In this document: piece after piece, positions 38,038-46,861 of the stretch
How positions within the stretch are numbered: the first letter of the stretch is position 1
How the letters are laid out: every line of letters begins with the position of its first letter
Source: Flavobacterium praedii
GTDB taxonomy: Bacteria; Bacteroidota; Bacteroidia; Flavobacteriales; Flavobacteriaceae
NCBI RefSeq assembly: GCF_026810365.1
Contig: NZ_CP113948.1
Span: 1,327,001 to 1,391,000, forward strand
Direction of reading: 5' to 3'
DNA length: 64,000 nucleotides
Notes under the pieces: model-generated
What the model saw: only the letters and a program-made list of their open reading frames with translations
Databases searched by the model: none
What the model was told of the DNA's origin: nothing
Program-made: the position numbers and the translations under genes

Positions 38038-38797
38038 TTATAAAAATTTCGGAATGATTTAATCTTGTCCACAAAAACTGAAAGTAAATGGATCTGATTT
38101 CGTCTGGAGTTTGCTCGTTGTCCTCCCAATAGAGCCAATCTTCTGGTATATAATTAACAATATCTTGCAATATTTCTTTGGTAAGTAACTTCCTGAAAGC
38201 AAAATCGGTTGCTACCAATTCACTGGCTTGAGGCAACAACACATGGTCTTTTATCAGGGCAAAAGGGCTTTTGGCGTGCGTTTCCCATGTATTCCAAGAA
38301 TGGTGAAAATAGAGTGAAGCACCATGATCAATGAGCCATAACTCTTTGTGCCAAATAAGCATATTGGTATTTCGGAACGTGCGATCGACATTGGTAATAA
38401 AAGCATCCAACCAAACAATTTGCGATGCCAACTCAGCAGATAATTTGGTCACTACGGGATCAAAAGTAATGGCGCCAGACAAAAAGTGCAACGCTAGATT
38501 TAGTCCCTGACTTCCTTGCAATAAATCCTGAATTTCCTCATCGCCTTCGGTACGGCCAAAAGCTTCGTCGAGATTGGCAAATACCAATTCGGGCATTTTT
38601 AGATTGAGAACTCGAGCAATTTCACCGCCTATCAGTTCAGCAATCAAGGCTTTTACACCATGTCCCGCACCTCTAAATTTCAACACATATTTAAAATCAT
38701 CATCCGCTTCGGCAAGTGCGGGCAACGAACCACCTTCCCGCAGCGGCGAAATGTAGCGCGTAACATTTACGGTTCTTAATTCAAGTGGTTTTTTCAT
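38003..38797 (-). CDS. HipA-family (HipA_2) kinase-like protein
   Basis: A 264-residue protein resembling the catalytic half of HipA. Visible pieces are YVLKFRGAGHGVKALIAELI near 36-55 (nucleotide-binding Lys), the catalytic-loop-like LDAFITNVDRTFRNTNML, and LWLIDHGASLYFHH for the metal-binding Asp. It lacks the HipB-type DNA-binding antitoxin gene next to it; instead it overlaps DUF3037. The base composition looks richer in G and C than nearby genes, which would fit horizontal acquisition. Kinase activity and target are inferred from family only. Confidence 0.85.
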   Translation of the reverse strand: MKKPLELRTVNVTRYISPLREGGSLPALAEADDDFKYVLKFRGAGHGVKALIAELIGGEIARVLNLKMPELVFANLDEAFGRTEGDEEIQDLLQGSQGLNLALHFLSGAITFDPVVTKLSAELASQIVWLDAFITNVDRTFRNTNMLIWHKELWLIDHGASLYFHHSWNTWETHAKSPFALIKDHVLLPQASELVATDFAFRKLLTKEILQDIVNYIPEDWLYWEDNEQTPDEIRSIYFQFLWTRLNHSEIFINEAQNAREKLI

Positions 38798-38988
38798 GGT
38801 ACAATTTTACGAACTACAAACTTACAAATAACTATTCTTTTTGAAGATGATAAGTTACTAAGAAACTAAGATGCTAAGGTTTAAGTAGGCAGTTTAAACC
38901 CGTTAAAAGTATATCAACAATTAACTATGCTAACATTTAAATAATAAACTAAAAAATGAGACATTATTAAAGTTGTTTAGAATCTCTA

Positions 38989-39021
38989 ACCTTTGTCAAA
39001 GTTTAAAACTTTGACAAAGGT
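38989..39021. repeat. 33-bp palindrome, copy 1
   Basis: ACCTTTGTCAAAGTTT, one central A, then AAACTTTGACAAAGGT: 16-bp perfect arms. A close second copy lies at 46065-46097. It stands in a 300-bp gap (38798-39097) between the HipA-like gene and nnrD that otherwise holds only AT-rich sequence. It may act as a bidirectional structure, or mark a dispersed repeat family. Confidence 0.8.
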
Positions 39022-39097
39022 GGTAGACGAAATTATATGAATATAGATTTTTTGACTTACTGTTAAAATTTACCAAAACCAAACATTTTAAACAATC

Positions 39098-39946
39098 TTA
39101 AACGTCCAAACTCAAATAGGCTTTCCCAATATGTTCAATAATAGACGTAGCGATAAAAGATTGATAACCCGTTTCGGGCAAAGCGATATCTGCCGTTAAA
39201 CCGTGTAGGTAAACACCCAATAGTGCAGCATCAACAGGTTTGTAGGATTGTGCTAGCAAACTTGTAATCATACCCGTCAAAACATCTCCACTTCCCGCAG
39301 TGGCAAGAGCGGCGTTTCCGGTAGTGTTTTCATAAATATTTTCGCCGTCAATAATGTAGGTAGGCGCTCCTTTCATCACAATAATAACTTGGTTCACCAA
39401 CGAAAAAACTACTGCTTTACCAAACTTCTCTTCTTCGGTGTACCATTTTCCTATTAAGCGTTCCAGTTCTTTGGGATGTGGAGTCAATATTGTTCTTGGA
39501 GGCAAAAGTGCTACCCAAGAAGGATTATGAGACAGTATATTCAGTGCATCAGCATCAATAACCAAAGGTAAACTAGTTTTAGATAAAAAATCATGAAAGG
39601 CCTTTTGGGTTGCCATTTTTTGTCCCATTCCTGGGCCAATTCCTATGGCGTCAACCTCTAACTCTATACTAATATCTGTCAGGTATTTTTCGTGCTCATC
39701 GGTTACTACCATTACTTCTGGAATGGTAATTTGTAGAATTTCATAACCACACATAGGAACAAAACTGGTTACCAAACCACAACCTGTTTTCAATGCAGCT
39801 TTACTCGACAAGCTTATAGAGCCAATCTTACCATAGCTTCCACCAATAATCAAAGCATGTCCCTGTATACCTTTATGTGTGAATTTATCCAAGGGTTTAT
39901 ACCTTTTTAAAATTTCATTTCGATCAATAGCAATTGGAGTATTCAT
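39098..39946 (-). CDS. nnrD: ADP-dependent NAD(P)H-hydrate dehydratase
   Basis: A ribokinase-fold enzyme of 282 residues that repairs hydrated NAD(P)H with ADP or ATP. The opening [20 protein letters not shown] carries the nucleotide-site glycines, and [20 protein letters not shown] near 214-233 has the catalytic aspartate of the YjeF_C family. The epimerase domain (YjeF_N), fused in many bacteria, is absent here. The length fits the stand-alone dehydratase. Confidence 0.93.
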   Translation of the reverse strand: MNTPIAIDRNEILKRYKPLDKFTHKGIQGHALIIGGSYGKIGSISLSSKAALKTGCGLVTSFVPMCGYEILQITIPEVMVVTDEHEKYLTDISIELEVDAIGIGPGMGQKMATQKAFHDFLSKTSLPLVIDADALNILSHNPSWVALLPPRTILTPHPKELERLIGKWYTEEEKFGKAVVFSLVNQVIIVMKGAPTYIIDGENIYENTTGNAALATAGSGDVLTGMITSLLAQSYKPVDAALLGVYLHGLTADIALPETGYQSFIATSIIEHIGKAYLSLDV

Positions 39947-40251
39947 CAGCTTATAATTTCTATTAAAAGTACGAAATTCTTAAACTCAAATTTCAATAAT
40001 CTAAATTCAAATTTATTATTATTTTATTACATTTTTCATTGGCAAAAGTTGCATTAAAATTAACCATTGAAACTTAGGTTTGTTTTTATAATACTTATCG
40101 ATACTTAATTGAAAGAAATAAAAATTTAAAAAAACCGAAACGATGTACTATATTCGAAATAATTCTAAGCACATTTTTTATGAATACTTATTGTTTTCAA
40201 TACTATTTAGAAACCGAAACATATTAATAGTAATTTATTGTTAGTTTAACA
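39947..40251. other. Intergenic AT-rich region
   Basis: Between the divergent nnrD and secreted-protein genes. Apart from the promoter annotated at its right side, I see no coding frame, repeat or RNA structure. Confidence 0.55.
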
Positions 40252-40279
40252 TTGCAAAAAATGAAATAAAATATTTTTG
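40252..40279 (+). promoter_or_regulatory. Promoter of the secreted hypothetical protein
   Basis: TTG at 40252-40254, 17 bases, TATTTTTG at 40272-40279: an exact Bacteroidota consensus, about 30 bp before the ATG at 40309. Confidence 0.75.
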
Positions 40280-40308
40280 CAAAAAACTAATACTATTATA
40301 AAAATTAA

Positions 40309-40890
40309 ATGAAAAAATTATTACCTATTGTTGCTGCAATGCTTTTTGCTTTTTCTTCCTATAGCCAAACTAGCAATTATGCCACTCTCAAAGTTAAAAT
40401 ATCAAATCAAGTAGTCGATTCGTTAGTAATCGTATCCTATAAAAATCCAAATTTCAAAAAAGTCATCAAAGCGGACAAAGATGGAGTATTGAAAGATACT
40501 CTAAATGTAAAAAGTGACAAATATTATATAAGTAACCTTACGAGTTTTTTTCCAAACGGCATTTACTTAAACAATGGTTATGATTTAAAAATAAGCATCG
40601 ACGCTAAACAACCTGGAAAATCATTAGAATTCACAGGAAAAGGAGCAATAGAAAATGAGTTTGTAAATACTTTCGCAAAAAATGAAGAGGAATTCGACTA
40701 TGAATCATTAATGCAATTGGATGAAAAAGATTTCTACAAACAAATAGAAAAAATACGTTTAAATTTATTTTCTTCATTGGATAAAAAGAAATATTCCTCT
40801 GATTTTGTGGTCTACCAAACAGCCTATTTGGATACATTTGTAGAAATGAAAACCCAAACCTACAAAACTATTTTAGAAAGCAAACAATAA
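40309..40890 (+). CDS. Secreted protein resembling the N-terminal domain of TlpA-like reductases
   Basis: A 193-residue exported protein (signal MKKLLPIVAAMLFAFSSYSQ). The part KADKDGVLKDTLNVKSDKYY and LKISIDAKQPGKSLEFTGKG resembles the beta-rich DUF4369-like domain that precedes the thioredoxin domain in Bacteroidota TlpA/AhpC-type proteins, and ENEFVNTFAKNEEEF fits the helical linker. The thioredoxin domain itself, with its CxxC motif, is absent, and a terminator follows. No Cys is present in the mature part. The relation to TlpA proteins is my reading, not a certainty. Confidence 0.65.
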   Translation: MKKLLPIVAAMLFAFSSYSQTSNYATLKVKISNQVVDSLVIVSYKNPNFKKVIKADKDGVLKDTLNVKSDKYYISNLTSFFPNGIYLNNGYDLKISIDAKQPGKSLEFTGKGAIENEFVNTFAKNEEEFDYESLMQLDEKDFYKQIEKIRLNLFSSLDKKKYSSDFVVYQTAYLDTFVEMKTQTYKTILESKQ

Positions 40891-40939
40891 TAAACTTTCA
40901 AACCGTTTAACGCTTAAAGGAATTTACAAATTTTCAATC

Positions 40940-40978
40940 TGCCCCAAAAAGTTACACACTATTTGGGGCATTTTTTTT
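40940..40978 (+). terminator. Terminator after the secreted hypothetical gene
   Basis: TGCCCCAAA (40940-40948) pairs with TTTGGGGCA (40962-40970), followed by eight T. The remaining 260 bp to the next gene (40979-41238) are AT-rich, with no other feature seen. Confidence 0.9.
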
Positions 40979-41238
40979 GAAAGAAAAGTGAAGTGAACTT
41001 ATGTAATTAAATTTAGAAAGAGTAGAATTAATTTTAAAGAAACATTTTTCAAATAATCATCTTTTTAACCAACTGCAAAAAGCATCTCAAATAAACTATA
41101 AAAATAACAACAACACTACTATTAAAACCCGAAGACTTTTAGTACTTTTATCATTTTATTGCAAATATAAAAGAACTAAAAAAAACAATTTAGATTAAAA
41201 TACAAAAACTTATAAATCAATAACATTATACATTTTAA

Positions 41239-42333
41239 ATGAATAATAAATTTAATACCAAATATTTTATCTTTTTTATTATTCTATTTGTGAGTTGTCT
41301 TTCCTTTGGACAAAATAAAAATTCTTTCGAAAAAAAAATTGATTCCTTAATTGAAAGTAAAACAACAAAACCTTTCAACGGAATTATTTTAATTTCACAA
41401 AATGGTAAAGTCAAATATTCCAAAATTGTTGGTTATTCAGACCTTGAAAAGAAAACCCCTTTACAAATCAACAACCAATTTGTAATAGGCTCCATTAGCA
41501 AGCAAATTACAGCGGTTTTGGTACTACAAGAATATGAAAAGGGACATTTAAAACTAAATGAACCCATACACACCTACTTACCCGAACTCACGCAAAAATG
41601 GACAGATACCGTTACAATTCATCATTTATTAACTCATATGCATGGTATTGTAGCACTTGATAAACCAACAGCGTTCAAAGTTGGATCACAATTTAATTAT
41701 TCCTATTCCAACACAGGTTATGATTTGTTATCAAAAATCACAGAACGAACTTCAGGAAAATCCTTTGCTATGCAATCAAAAGAATTATTTCAAAAATGTG
41801 GAATGAAAAATACTTTTCATCCCGATGATAAAGAATATAAAAACTTGGTAAAAGGATATTCTGAACAAGAAAACGGAGAGCTATTTTTTGAAGAAAATAG
41901 TTTCAGAAATGCACCAGCGGCTGGTTCTTTTGTATCAAACGCAACCGATTTGAATATTTGGAATCAGAACTTACAAGCTGGCAAACTTTTAAAACCAGCT
42001 GCTTTTAAAATAATGACTTCAAAACAAGAAGGTGCAATTAGACAACATCCATTGTCTGGAATTACCCATTATGGATATGGCATAACTATAGATACTAAAG
42101 ATAAAATGACACAATTGGGTCAAACCGGTTTTGCACCAGGATTTGTATCTATGAATTTTTATTTCCCTGAAACAAAAACAAGTCTGATCATTTTAGAAAA
42201 TATTGTTTATGAACCAAACGATTTAAAAAAAACATTCTTTTATCACAGTGAAATTTTAAAAATTGTAAGACAGAAATTAAAAGAAACCAATGCTAATTCG
42301 GCAAATACTGATAATTCAAAAAAAATAAAATGA
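41239..42333 (+). CDS. Serine hydrolase, class C beta-lactamase/PBP-like
   Basis: An exported 364-residue member of the beta-lactamase family PF00144 (signal peptide FIFFIILFVSCLSFGQ, possibly lipidated at Cys20). The active-site serine and lysine are S85 and K88 in IGSISKQI. The YxN motif is Y156-S-N158 in NYSYSNTGY. A third motif around HYGYGI, in place of KTG, suits peptidase or esterase members rather than true AmpC. It ends with an ATGA overlap to the class D beta-lactamase gene, so both are translated from one message. Confidence 0.88.
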   Translation: MNNKFNTKYFIFFIILFVSCLSFGQNKNSFEKKIDSLIESKTTKPFNGIILISQNGKVKYSKIVGYSDLEKKTPLQINNQFVIGSISKQITAVLVLQEYEKGHLKLNEPIHTYLPELTQKWTDTVTIHHLLTHMHGIVALDKPTAFKVGSQFNYSYSNTGYDLLSKITERTSGKSFAMQSKELFQKCGMKNTFHPDDKEYKNLVKGYSEQENGELFFEENSFRNAPAAGSFVSNATDLNIWNQNLQAGKLLKPAAFKIMTSKQEGAIRQHPLSGITHYGYGITIDTKDKMTQLGQTGFAPGFVSMNFYFPETKTSLIILENIVYEPNDLKKTFFYHSEILKIVRQKLKETNANSANTDNSKKIK

Positions 42334-43139
42334 AAAAAATAGCCATCCTTTTAAACATATTTTTATTAGTTAACATTTCTGTTCAAGCACAAAAAAAGAG
42401 CGAAATTAAAAAACCCGAATTTGGAACTATCTTGGACAGTTTGAAAGTAAAAGGAGCCATTTTAATTTATGATGTAAAAAACAACACTTACTATTCGAAT
42501 GACTATGCTTGGGCAAAAACAGGAATAATTCCAGCCTCTACTTTTAAAATTCCAAATTCAATTATTGCTTTGGAAACTGGAGTAATAGCAAACGATTCGG
42601 TTATTTTTAAATGGGATGGAGAAAAACGCAATAATAAAAAATGGGAACAAGATTTGACTTTCAAACAAGCTTTTCAAGTTTCTTGCGTGCCTTGTTACCA
42701 AGAAATAGCTCGAAAAATTGGCGTTACGCGAATGAAAACCTATTTAAAAAAATTAAATTATTCTGGAATGGCTTTCGATACTCTGACTCTTGATAATTTT
42801 TGGTTACAAGGAAAATCAAAGTTCTCACAAATGCAGCAAATTGATTTTTTAGAAAGCTTGTATTTTTCAAAATTACCCATTTCAAAACGAACTGAAAATA
42901 TCATGAAAAACATTATGTTAATAGAAAAAACCGAAAGTTATACTTTAAGGGGAAAAACGGGTTGGGGTATGCGAGGTGAATTGGATAATGGCTGGTTTGT
43001 GGGTTATTTAGAAACCCAAAATACAGTATACTTTTTTGCTACAAATGTCGAAATGAAAAATGCAACTATGGAAAGTTTCCCTGCTATTCGAATGAATGCA
43101 ACCAAAGAAGCATTTAGGAAAATGAAGTTGATGAATTAA
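42330..43139 (+). CDS. Class D (OXA-like) beta-lactamase
   Basis: A periplasmic serine beta-lactamase-fold protein of 269 residues with signal peptide. Residue numbers match the standard class D scheme closely: S70-T-F-K73, S118-C-V120 and KTG near 209-211 (LRGKTGWG). The third class D box, normally Y144-G-N146, reads Y144-S-G146 here. The Trp in DNFWLQG is retained. Activity on beta-lactams is likely from the family, but the altered box makes the spectrum uncertain. The gene sits on a chromosome-like background without mobile elements and shares a 4-bp overlap with the upstream serine hydrolase. Confidence 0.88.
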   Translation: MKKIAILLNIFLLVNISVQAQKKSEIKKPEFGTILDSLKVKGAILIYDVKNNTYYSNDYAWAKTGIIPASTFKIPNSIIALETGVIANDSVIFKWDGEKRNNKKWEQDLTFKQAFQVSCVPCYQEIARKIGVTRMKTYLKKLNYSGMAFDTLTLDNFWLQGKSKFSQMQQIDFLESLYFSKLPISKRTENIMKNIMLIEKTESYTLRGKTGWGMRGELDNGWFVGYLETQNTVYFFATNVEMKNATMESFPAIRMNATKEAFRKMKLMN

Positions 43140-43355
43140 GAGTCAATAAAATTTAAACTACAGAATAATACCTAAAATTTTAAATTTAGGTTTCTCATTA
43201 TTTATTATTTCTATCAAAAAAAACTGTTTTATGAACTACTTTTTAAAATAAATCCTTTTAGGCTAGAAATCTTGGAATAATTATAAGAACTTTGCACGCT
43301 TTTTGTGAAAAACAATCCAAGAGTCCATTAGAAATTATAAAATGATCATCAACTG

Positions 43356-45215
43356 ATGAAGAAGAAAGTAGAAATATTAGCGCCTGCAAAAGATTTAATT
43401 CACGGTATAGCTGCAATCAACAGTGGTGCTGACGCCGTATATGTTGGTGCTCCGCAATTTGGAGCACGTTCCAATGCCACCAACTCTATTGAAGATGTTG
43501 CTACCTTGGTGCAATATGCCCATTTATACAATGTTCCCGTTTTTGTGGTTTTGAATACCATTCTTTACGATAACGAATTGGAGACCTGTCGTCAGCTAAT
43601 TTGGAAATTATATGACATTGGTGTTGACGCGCTTATCATTCAGGATATGGCCATTATGGAAATGGACTTGCCTCCTATCATCTTGCACGCCAGTACACAA
43701 GCCAACAACAGAGATGCCGACAAAATGAAATTCTTGGCCGATGCCGGAATCAAACGTGTGGTTTTGGCTCGTGAATTGAACTTACACCAAATCAAAGAAA
43801 TCAGTACTACAACTGATGTCGAACTGGAATTTTTCGTGACAGGTGCTTTGTGCGTTTCTTTCAGCGGGAATTGTTATATGAGTGTTGCTAATGGAGAACG
43901 TAGCGCCAATCGAGGTTCTTGCGCTCAAAACTGCCGTTTACCGTACAACCTGATTGATGGTCATGGAGAAACTTTAATCAAAAGTACACACTTACTTTCT
44001 ATAAAAGATTTTGACGTTTCGAATGAAATTCCAAATTTAGTAGAAGCGGGGGTTTGTTCGTTTAAAATCGAAGGTCGTTTGAAAGATATCGTTTATGTAA
44101 AGAACAACGTTTCGTACCTTAGACAAAAACTAGATGCTTTCTTGGAAGATAATGATAAATACACTAAAGCTTCTTCTGGAAAATGTACTTTTACGTTTGA
44201 CTCTGCTTTGAACCGTACCTTTAACCGCGGTTATACCGATTATTTTGTTAACGAGCGTCATGATACTATTGGTTCTTGGGAAAGTCCAAAATCCAAAGGA
44301 CAATACATTGGTAAATTAATCCGAACTGTTGGAAATGCTTACGAAATTGAAAATGGAGAATTATTGAACAATGGTGATGGTTTGTGCTACATCAATGAAA
44401 ATAACGAAGCTGAAGGAATCTATGTCAATAAAGCAGAAAATGGTTTGGCTTATCCAAATGTTCTAAAAGAAATCAAAGACGGTACTTTCATTTACCGAAA
44501 CAATGACGCTGCTTTTATAAAAATCGTTGAACGCGAGGATAGTGCTGTTCGAAAAATAAGTACTTCATTGTTATTATTCGAAAACGAAACTGGTTTTGAG
44601 TTACTTGCTACAGATGAAGATGGCAATACGAGCACAGTTCAATTGGTTCATCCAAAAGAACAAACCAAAAACAATCAATCCATCGAAGAAAACATCAAAA
44701 CGCAGTTGGCCAAAACAGGTTTTACGCCTTATACAGCCGATGAAATAACAGTTCAATTTTCAGACAATTGGTTTTTACCCATTTCAAAAATCAATGAAAT
44801 GCGCAGAACGGTTTACGAGCAACTAACAGAAACTCGTTTGAAAAATTACAAACGCGAAGAACGCAAAATCGAAAAAACGTCTCACCCTTACCCTGAAGAA
44901 AAATTGGATTTCATGTACAATGTTTCCAACAAATTGGCTCGCAAGTTTTATGAGCGCCATGGGGTAACCGAAATCGAGAAAGCCTTTGAATTGCAATGGG
45001 ATCCAGGGAAATCGCGTGTAATGACAACCAAATATTGCATCAAATACGAGTTGGCCAAATGTCCAAAATACCACAAAGACACTATGGAAACCAAACTAAA
45101 AGAACCTTTGGTGTTGAAACAAGGCGAATTGGAATACAAACTGAAATTCAATTGCAAACCTTGCGAAATGGAAATTTGGGAAAAAGACGCCGAATTTGAA
45201 ATTGAAGAAGATTAA
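43356..45215 (+). CDS. U32 family protein (RNA-hydroxylation peptidase-like)
   Basis: A 619-residue cytoplasmic U32 family member. The U32 signature is clear: ELEFFVTGALCVSFSGNCYM near 156-175, followed by SANRGSCAQNCRLPYN. Four cysteines in this region and the C-terminal CPKYH and CKPCEMEIW can hold an iron-sulfur cluster. Family members TrhP and RlhA hydroxylate tRNA U34 or 23S rRNA rather than cleave protein; which of the two this is cannot be told without alignment. Its length agrees with full-length members with the C-terminal extension. Confidence 0.9.
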   Translation: MKKKVEILAPAKDLIHGIAAINSGADAVYVGAPQFGARSNATNSIEDVATLVQYAHLYNVPVFVVLNTILYDNELETCRQLIWKLYDIGVDALIIQDMAIMEMDLPPIILHASTQANNRDADKMKFLADAGIKRVVLARELNLHQIKEISTTTDVELEFFVTGALCVSFSGNCYMSVANGERSANRGSCAQNCRLPYNLIDGHGETLIKSTHLLSIKDFDVSNEIPNLVEAGVCSFKIEGRLKDIVYVKNNVSYLRQKLDAFLEDNDKYTKASSGKCTFTFDSALNRTFNRGYTDYFVNERHDTIGSWESPKSKGQYIGKLIRTVGNAYEIENGELLNNGDGLCYINENNEAEGIYVNKAENGLAYPNVLKEIKDGTFIYRNNDAAFIKIVEREDSAVRKISTSLLLFENETGFELLATDEDGNTSTVQLVHPKEQTKNNQSIEENIKTQLAKTGFTPYTADEITVQFSDNWFLPISKINEMRRTVYEQLTETRLKNYKREERKIEKTSHPYPEEKLDFMYNVSNKLARKFYERHGVTEIEKAFELQWDPGKSRVMTTKYCIKYELAKCPKYHKDTMETKLKEPLVLKQGELEYKLKFNCKPCEMEIWEKDAEFEIEED

Positions 45216-45241
45216 GGTCTCAATTCTTTAAACTCACATAC

Positions 45242-45284
45242 AAAAACCACAAAGTAAATTGCTATTTATTTTGTGGTTTTTTTT
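45242..45284 (+). terminator. Terminator after the U32 gene
   Basis: AAAAACCACAAA (45242-45253) pairs with TTTGTGGTTTTT (45270-45281), followed by more T. It lies 27 bp after the stop. Confidence 0.85.
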
Positions 45285-45323
45285 ATGTTTAATTTTGGAA
45301 TAAATCGTCATAAAAATAACGAA

Positions 45324-45363
45324 CACTGAATTCAGTGGGGTATTATTTAAAATCCTAAATTTG
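45324..45363 (+). promoter_or_regulatory. Palindrome plus -7 box upstream of the lipoprotein gene
   Basis: A perfect 14-bp palindrome CACTGAATTCAGTG (45324-45337) precedes an exact -7 element TAAATTTG (45356-45363), while the TTG element is missing. The palindrome centre would lie about 40 bp before the transcription start, a usual place for an activator site. The factor is unknown. Confidence 0.5.
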
Positions 45364-45385
45364 TAACAAACCAATAAAACCAAAC

Positions 45386-45967
45386 ATGAAAAATCTATTT
45401 ACTCCCCTATTCATTATAGCATTTGTGTTGATTTCCTGCAAAAATGAAGCTGAAAACCAAGCTCCTAAAGTAGTTGTTCCTTTTTATCAAGTTGCCAATC
45501 AGCAGCAAAATCAAACGTTAAAAACTCCACAGCCAAACCAAAGTCAAAGTCTATACCCAGCCCCATCTGCTCAAAATACAACGACTCAGACACAAACCGT
45601 GACTGCTCCAGTGGCTGTTGCAAAAGGAATGAATCCTTCACACGGTCAACCAGGTCACCGTTGCGATATTCCTGTAGGAGCTCCCTTGAATTCTCCAGTT
45701 GCTACAACAAATCCATCGACAACTCAAGTAACTTCTAAACCAACTGTAACAGCAATTCCATCAGCAATATCAACTCCAAAAGGTATGAATCCTCCACACG
45801 GGCAACCAGGACACCGTTGTGACATTCCTGTTGGATCTCCACTAAATTCTCCAGTAGCCGCTGCTAAACCTGCAACACCTCAAGTGGTTCCAAATTATAT
45901 CGTTTCCCCTCCTTCAACAAGTGAAGTTCCTGCTGTAACTCCTGCAGCAACAACTCCTCCTCAATAA
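45386..45967 (+). CDS. Lipoprotein with two copies of a His/Cys motif
   Basis: A 193-residue lipoprotein with lipobox LISC (Cys18) and a low-complexity chain rich in Pro, Thr, Gln and Ser. Two 27-residue repeats stand out at about 80-106 and 132-158. Each carries GMNPxHGQPGHRCDIPVG followed by xPLNSPVA. The repeats are almost identical in protein but differ at about 11 synonymous positions in DNA, so the sequence is under selection. The conserved two His and one Cys could bind a metal or haem, or form disulfides. I do not know a characterised family. It has its own promoter-like region and no operon partner. Confidence 0.75.
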   Translation: MKNLFTPLFIIAFVLISCKNEAENQAPKVVVPFYQVANQQQNQTLKTPQPNQSQSLYPAPSAQNTTTQTQTVTAPVAVAKGMNPSHGQPGHRCDIPVGAPLNSPVATTNPSTTQVTSKPTVTAIPSAISTPKGMNPPHGQPGHRCDIPVGSPLNSPVAAAKPATPQVVPNYIVSPPSTSEVPAVTPAATTPPQ

Positions 45968-46064
45968 GAATATAATTTAAAAAAGTTAGAGCACTAAAAA
46001 TCAAATTAGTACACCCTTTTTTCATAACTTTATAAAAACATAAAAATCAGATTCAACTTATTTA

Positions 46065-46097
46065 ATCTTTGTCAAAGTTCAAAACTTTGACAAAGAT
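46065..46097. repeat. 33-bp palindrome, copy 2
   Basis: ATCTTTGTCAAAGTT, loop CAA, AACTTTGACAAAGAT, with 15-bp perfect arms. It is the second copy of the palindrome at 38989-39021 and differs mostly at the ends and loop. It lies between the lipoprotein gene and the DJ-1 gene. Confidence 0.8.
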
Positions 46098-46139
46098 GTC
46101 ATAATAAAAAACTGGTATTAATTTAAAAATTAAAATAAA

Positions 46140-46715
46140 ATGAAAAAAGTATTGTTCTTAACAGGTGATTTCACCGAAGATTATGAAACTATGGTTCCGT
46201 TTCAAATGCTAGAAATGGTAGGATATACTGTTCATACTGTTTGCCCCAATAAAAAAAAGGGAGACACTGTAAAAACAGCTATTCATGATTTTGAAGGCGA
46301 CCAAACGTATACCGAAAAACCAGGTCACAATTTTGCTCTAAATTATAGTTTTGATGATGTAAAAGTGGAAGAATACGATGGACTAGTTATTGCAGGAGGA
46401 AGAGCTCCCGAGTATTTGAGATTGAACGAAAAAGTACTTGAAATAACAAAGCATTTTTTTACCACCAATAAACCCGTTGCTGCCATTTGTCACGGTATTC
46501 AAATTTTAACCGCAGCTGGCGTTGTCAAAGGACGAAAATTAACTGCTTATCCTGCAGTAGGTCCAGAAGTAACATTGGCTGGTGGAGAATTCCAATCTAT
46601 TCCTGTTGATGGAGCATTTGTTGATGGAAACTTAGTCACCTCCCCTGCTTGGCCAGCTCATCCGAGTTTTATAAGAGAATTTCTTAAAATTATGGGAACC
46701 AAAATTGAAATTTAA
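46140..46715 (+). CDS. DJ-1/PfpI family protein
   Basis: A 191-residue cytoplasmic protein of the DJ-1/PfpI superfamily. The nucleophile cysteine lies in [20 protein letters not shown], and the glutamate-containing stretch [15 protein letters not shown] is present. Relatives act as glyoxalases/deglycases, proteases or chaperones, so the exact activity is uncertain. No partner gene is evident. Confidence 0.9.
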   Translation: MKKVLFLTGDFTEDYETMVPFQMLEMVGYTVHTVCPNKKKGDTVKTAIHDFEGDQTYTEKPGHNFALNYSFDDVKVEEYDGLVIAGGRAPEYLRLNEKVLEITKHFFTTNKPVAAICHGIQILTAAGVVKGRKLTAYPAVGPEVTLAGGEFQSIPVDGAFVDGNLVTSPAWPAHPSFIREFLKIMGTKIEI

Positions 46716-46772
46716 TTTCACATCAAAATAAGGCATTACTTTAAAGTTTATATTTAAGTAAAACAATTCAAT

Positions 46773-46810
46773 AACTACAACAAGAAGTAATTTTGTTGTA
46801 GTTTTTTTTA
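46773..46810 (+). terminator. Terminator after the DJ-1 gene
   Basis: AACTACAACAA (46773-46783) pairs with TTGTTGTAGTT (46793-46803), followed by T residues. Confidence 0.85.
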
Positions 46811-46861
46811 CCTTTGAAAATCATTACCTTTTTATACCAATACAAGATTACAATTAATTTT

